Shown here one piece after another: positions 61,015-64,000 of a DNA stretch of 64,000 bases. Location of the stretch: positions 1,984,001 through 2,048,000 of the forward strand of contig CP107208.1 in NCBI GenBank assembly GCA_025758045.1, in the 5' to 3' direction. Each line of letters starts with the position of its first letter. The stretch's first letter is position 1. The DNA is from Oscillospiraceae bacterium. Its GTDB lineage: Bacteria > Bacillota > Clostridia > Oscillospirales > Ruminococcaceae. The translations under genes and the position numbers were made by a program. Below the pieces are notes generated by a model, which ran no database searches, had not been told where the DNA came from, and saw only the letters and a list, made by a program, of their open reading frames with translations.

Positions 61015-62769
61015 ATGTCTCTTGATGCTGCGACCCTGGCGCTGGTAGCCGGGGAACTGAAAACCACCCTGCTGGATGCCAAGATCGATAAGATCTTTGA
61101 GCCTACCCGAGACGAAGTGCTGATGACGCTGCGCACCCGCACAGAGACCCACCGGCTGCTGCTGTCGGCCCGCAGCGGGTCGGCCCGCGTCTGCCTGACC
61201 AAGGAGAGCTTTGAAAATCCGCTTGCGCCCCCGGGCTTCTGCATGCTGCTGCGCAAGCATCTGACCGGCGGCCGCCTGATCGATCTGCGCCGGGAGCCGG
61301 GCGACCGCATCATCTACTTTGATTTCCGCTGCACCAACGAGATGGGCGACCTGGTCGTGAACACCGTGGCGGCGGAGCTGATGGGACGCTACTCCAACCT
61401 GGTGCTGGTGCAGGACGGCCGCATCATCGATGCCCTCAAGCGTGTGGATTTTGAGGACAGCGAGGTCCGCCAGTTGCTGCCCGGTTTGCCCTACACGCTG
61501 CCGCCCAAGCCCGCCCGGCCGGACTTCCTCGTTACCAGCGCCGCCGCCATGGTGGCCGCTGCCTGCGAGAAGGACCTGCCCGTCGCCCAGGCCTTGGGCA
61601 AGACCGTGGCGGGTGTCGGCCCTGTTGTCGTGCGGGAGGCCGTCTGCCGCGCTCTGGGCGAGACCCCGGCGCTGGCCTGCGACCTGACTGTTGACGAAAA
61701 AGCCAAGCTTGCCGCCGCCATCGATGAGCTGAAGGCCGAACATGCCAACGGTGGCACCCCCACGGCGGTGCGCCTGCCCCAGCCGGACGGCGTGGCCAAG
61801 CCGGTGGAGTTCAGCTTCTTTGTGCCGCAGCAGTACGGCAGCGCCGCGCTGCTGACCCAGTACCCCAGCTACAGCGAACTGCTGGAGGACTACTACGCCA
61901 CCAAGGACCGCGCCGAGCGCCTGCGGCAGAAGAGCCGTGAACTGTACAAGGCTGTGCACAACATGCACGACCGTGCCGTCCGCAAGCAGGCTGCCCGCCG
62001 CGAGGAACTGGCCCAATCCTCCAAGGCCGATACGCTGCGCCTGTACGGTGAGCTGCTGCAGGCCAACCTCTGGGCTGTACACAAGGGCGACCGCCAGGTG
62101 ACCGTGCAGAACTACTACACCGGCGAGGATGTCACCATCAAGCTGGACCCGCGCTTCGGTCCCAATGAGAACGCGCAGAAATATTTCCGCGACTATAAAA
62201 AGAAGCAGACCGCTCACGCCATGCTGCAGAAGCTGCTGGTGGAGGGCGAAGCCGAGATCGAGTACCTGGCCACCGTTATGTACGAGGTGGAGTCCGCCCC
62301 CGGTGAGGCTGCGCTCAACGAGATCCGCGCAGAGCTGAAGAGCCAGGGCTATCTGAAATACTACAAGCAGCGGGACCGCAAGCAGAAACCGGCGGACTTC
62401 CTGCGGTACATGTCCGGCGACGGCTTTGAAATTTTGGTAGGCCGCAACAACCTGCAAAACGATAAGCTTACCCTGCACACCGCCCGCGGTAAAGATCTGT
62501 GGTTCCACGTGCAGAAAGCCCCCGGCAGCCACTGTGTGGTCATGAGCAGGGGAGAGGACATCCCCGATACGACCAAGCAGGAGGCCGCCGAGCTGGCCGT
62601 GCTGCATTCCAGCCAGAACGGCGGCGCCAAGGTGGCCGTGGACACCACCGAGGTAAAGAACATCTGGAAAGCCAACGGCGCCAAACCCGGCATGGTTTTG
62701 TATGAGGTTTACACCACCGTTTACGTCACCCCGCGTGAAGGGCTGGAAGAGAAGCTGAAAAAGAAGTAA
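61015..62769 (+). CDS. rqcH: Ribosome-associated quality-control protein RqcH (NFACT family)
   Basis: 584 residues. The NFACT-N domain (1 to about 200) includes the invariant tRNA-binding pair D97-R98 in EPGDRII. A helical/coiled-coil middle (about 300-420) and the NFACT-R domain (GKDLWFHVQKAPGSHCVV, about 490-510) follow. RqcH recruits alanine tRNA to stalled 50S subunits and adds C-terminal alanine tails for degradation. It was formerly annotated as a fibronectin-binding protein. The start is ATG at 61015 after AAAGGAGA. Confidence 0.9.
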   Translation: MSLDAATLALVAGELKTTLLDAKIDKIFEPTRDEVLMTLRTRTETHRLLLSARSGSARVCLTKESFENPLAPPGFCMLLRKHLTGGRLIDLRREPGDRIIYFDFRCTNEMGDLVVNTVAAELMGRYSNLVLVQDGRIIDALKRVDFEDSEVRQLLPGLPYTLPPKPARPDFLVTSAAAMVAAACEKDLPVAQALGKTVAGVGPVVVREAVCRALGETPALACDLTVDEKAKLAAAIDELKAEHANGGTPTAVRLPQPDGVAKPVEFSFFVPQQYGSAALLTQYPSYSELLEDYYATKDRAERLRQKSRELYKAVHNMHDRAVRKQAARREELAQSSKADTLRLYGELLQANLWAVHKGDRQVTVQNYYTGEDVTIKLDPRFGPNENAQKYFRDYKKKQTAHAMLQKLLVEGEAEIEYLATVMYEVESAPGEAALNEIRAELKSQGYLKYYKQRDRKQKPADFLRYMSGDGFEILVGRNNLQNDKLTLHTARGKDLWFHVQKAPGSHCVVMSRGEDIPDTTKQEAAELAVLHSSQNGGAKVAVDTTEVKNIWKANGAKPGMVLYEVYTTVYVTPREGLEEKLKKK

Positions 62770-62789
62770 GAGAAAGTTTTCCGTTGTGT

Positions 62790-62817
62790 GTAGGGGCGGA
62801 TGCCTGCATCCGCCCGC
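62790..62817. repeat. Intergenic palindromic repeat, copy 1
   Basis: GTAGGGGCGGATGCCTGCATCCGCCCGC contains a perfect 10-bp stem (GGGCGGATGC/GCATCCGCCC) with a CT loop. A related copy lies 78 bases downstream. Confidence 0.6.
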
Positions 62818-62867
62818 AGGTCGATGACAAGCATTGACCCCCACAGAGTAACCGTGTAATTCCATTC

Positions 62868-62894
62868 GTAGGGGTAGATTCCCTATCCGCCCGC
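62868..62894. repeat. Intergenic repeat, copy 2 (diverged)
   Basis: It begins GTAGGGG and ends TATCCGCCCGC like copy 1, but with a damaged stem. It lies directly ahead of the ribosome-binding site of the lipoprotein gene. Confidence 0.5.
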
Positions 62895-62908
62895 AAGGGA
62901 GGCACTTT

Positions 62909-63967
62909 ATGAAAAAGAAACTGCTTGCCTTATCTCTCGTCCTCGCAATGCTTTCCGCCTGTGCATCCACGCCGTCGGACAGCATCGCGGCAACACCCAC
63001 ACCCACCGAAGCACCCGCACCCGCAGCAGAACCCACCCCGGAGCCGACATCCACCCCGTCTCAGGCACCCGCGCCGACAATGGCCGTATACGATGAGGTG
63101 TCCTTCGATGATTGGCGGGCGGCTGCAGGCTGCACTATGCCGGACTACACGTTCAGCGCACCTCACGCGCCCCAACCACTTGAAAAGGTCGCCTGGCCCG
63201 CCGAGGGTGTGACGCTCCGCATGTATGTGGCCGACACCCTGGAAGAAGCAGCGGAACTTTACCACACGACAGTGGAAACCTTGAAAGAATTGAACCCTGA
63301 TTATGAGGGAAACTATACCCGTAACCATGGACAATACCGGAGTCTGAAGCTCCAGGCGGAACCGTATACGCTGCCGATGAACAACGTGGTGTCGGTCACG
63401 GTCAGCGCGCCGTGGGTGGAGAACCAATACGACCGCACGGGAACTTACAATGTCCCGGCTTCACTGGACAAACAGGCGCAGGCCGCGCTGGCTACAGCTT
63501 ATTACTTCCAGTATAAGTGGTGCGGCATGCACGGTGGGTTCTGGCCTTACGAACCGGTGGACGACTTACCGAAGTGGCTGCAAGGGTATGCAACTGACGG
63601 TGCGTTCTACACAAAGTTCTCAGAGTTCAACAGCTTCCTGCACAGGGTCTATTCCGATGCCTGGGTAGATGATTTGTTAAATGAGGAACCGGCACTTTTT
63701 GCTGAGGGAGAAAATGATACCATCCTGACAGGAGATGGCGACCGCGGCAGCAATGTTGCCTATTGCGGCCATCTCTTCACCGAACCCGAGTTGCAGCCCG
63801 ATGGCAGCATAGAGTTCTGGCAGCTTGTTCTGACTTGTGAGAGTGAAGAATTTGCAGGCTGGGGTGGGGAGGAACCTGTCGTGCCGGACACGGCCACGGT
63901 TATGCCCATCCGCCTTGTCTCCACCGAGGACGGCTGGCGGGTGAACGGCGTGAACCTGCCGAACTGA
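62909..63967 (+). CDS. Lipoprotein with a LysM-like segment
   Basis: 352 residues. A lipoprotein signal (about 1-18) carries the lipobox LSAC, followed by a Pro/Thr/Glu-rich linker (about 20-58). A LysM-like stretch MYVADTLEEAAELYHTTVETLKELNPDY lies at about 108-137, then a C-terminal domain of unknown type (about 170-350). It is probably anchored to the membrane outer face and binds peptidoglycan. GGGAGG lies about 9 bases before the ATG. Homologues with the same C-terminal domain are not recognised by eye. Confidence 0.78.
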   Translation: MKKKLLALSLVLAMLSACASTPSDSIAATPTPTEAPAPAAEPTPEPTSTPSQAPAPTMAVYDEVSFDDWRAAAGCTMPDYTFSAPHAPQPLEKVAWPAEGVTLRMYVADTLEEAAELYHTTVETLKELNPDYEGNYTRNHGQYRSLKLQAEPYTLPMNNVVSVTVSAPWVENQYDRTGTYNVPASLDKQAQAALATAYYFQYKWCGMHGGFWPYEPVDDLPKWLQGYATDGAFYTKFSEFNSFLHRVYSDAWVDDLLNEEPALFAEGENDTILTGDGDRGSNVAYCGHLFTEPELQPDGSIEFWQLVLTCESEEFAGWGGEEPVVPDTATVMPIRLVSTEDGWRVNGVNLPN

Positions 63968-63985
63968 TACATATATAGCATATTT

Positions 63986-64000
63986 GTAGGGCTGATGCCC
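63986..64000. repeat. Start of a third repeat copy, cut by the window end
   Basis: GTAGGGCTGATGCCC resembles the first bases of the two repeats flanking the lipoprotein gene on its other side. Confidence 0.35.

Overview
This 64 kb window is GC-rich, gene-dense chromosomal DNA with long co-directional operons, many ATGA/TTGA overlaps and strong Shine-Dalgarno sites. The gene content (glycogen phosphorylase, ZapA, a MocR regulator next to an ECF S component, RqcH, TrmK/Nif3, U32 peptidase, Rnf-like membrane subunits, DUF1858 and zinc-ribbon mini-proteins) fits a high-GC member of the Clostridia, most likely an Oscillospiraceae/Ruminococcaceae gut anaerobe of the Gemmiger/Subdoligranulum/Faecalibacterium type. 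That placement is inferred from gene families, not from a marker gene. I saw no rRNA, tRNA, CRISPR array, prophage or transposase.

Layout. 1-3.9 kb: three large polytopic membrane proteins, probably GT-C-type or glycan-related. 4-11.2 kb: a nonulosonic (legionaminic-type) acid operon, legC-ptmE-legI-legG-two Gfo/Idh/MocA oxidoreductases-legF, running into a split ThrE-type amino-acid exporter (11.2-12.4 kb). 12.5-16.8 kb (minus): a GH13 glycosidase and glycogen phosphorylase. 17.1-23.4 kb: zapA, U32 peptidase, dut, maf, an mreB homologue, nfeD-like and stomatin-like genes. 23.5-25.7 kb: a divergent MocR regulator/ECF S-component pair, probably for vitamin B6. 25.8-26.1 kb: a 286 bp non-coding element with terminal inverted repeats. 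26.1-33.9 kb (minus): a seven-gene aromatic amino-acid operon, pheA-aroB-aroC-aroE/K fusion-aroF-aroA-tyrA, lacking only 3-dehydroquinate dehydratase. 34-36.7 kb: HAD hydrolase, sirtuin and NAD(P)HX dehydratase. 36.9-46.1 kb: a WYL regulator and then a surface-polysaccharide operon (phosphoglycosyl transferase, two GT4, a large membrane protein, a GT2 and UDP-galactopyranose mutase). 46.3-52.8 kb: rpe, an Rnf-like D-E-A trio, DUF1015, a basic disordered protein and rlmA. 52.8-55.5 kb: an ECF sigma/anti-sigma-like pair divergent from a second sigma factor, and a zinc-ribbon protein. 55.6-64 kb: two more glycan-type membrane proteins, DUF1858, trmK, nif3-like, rqcH and a lipoprotein.

The strongest candidate for something undescribed is the Rnf-like trio at 47.0-50.0 kb. 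It has RnfD-, RnfE- and RnfA-like membrane subunits but no rnfB, rnfC or rnfG beside it. By ungapped comparison with remembered family consensus, the Fe-S cysteines of the E and A subunits are gone, the E subunit carries a ~270-residue Pro/Ala-rich cytoplasmic extension, and the RnfD flavin-threonine region is recognisable. Second are the paired oxidoreductases of the nonulosonate operon, one of which lacks the EKP catalytic motif. Third are the 286 bp element lying between tyrA and its terminator, and a nested palindromic element at 23.4 kb.
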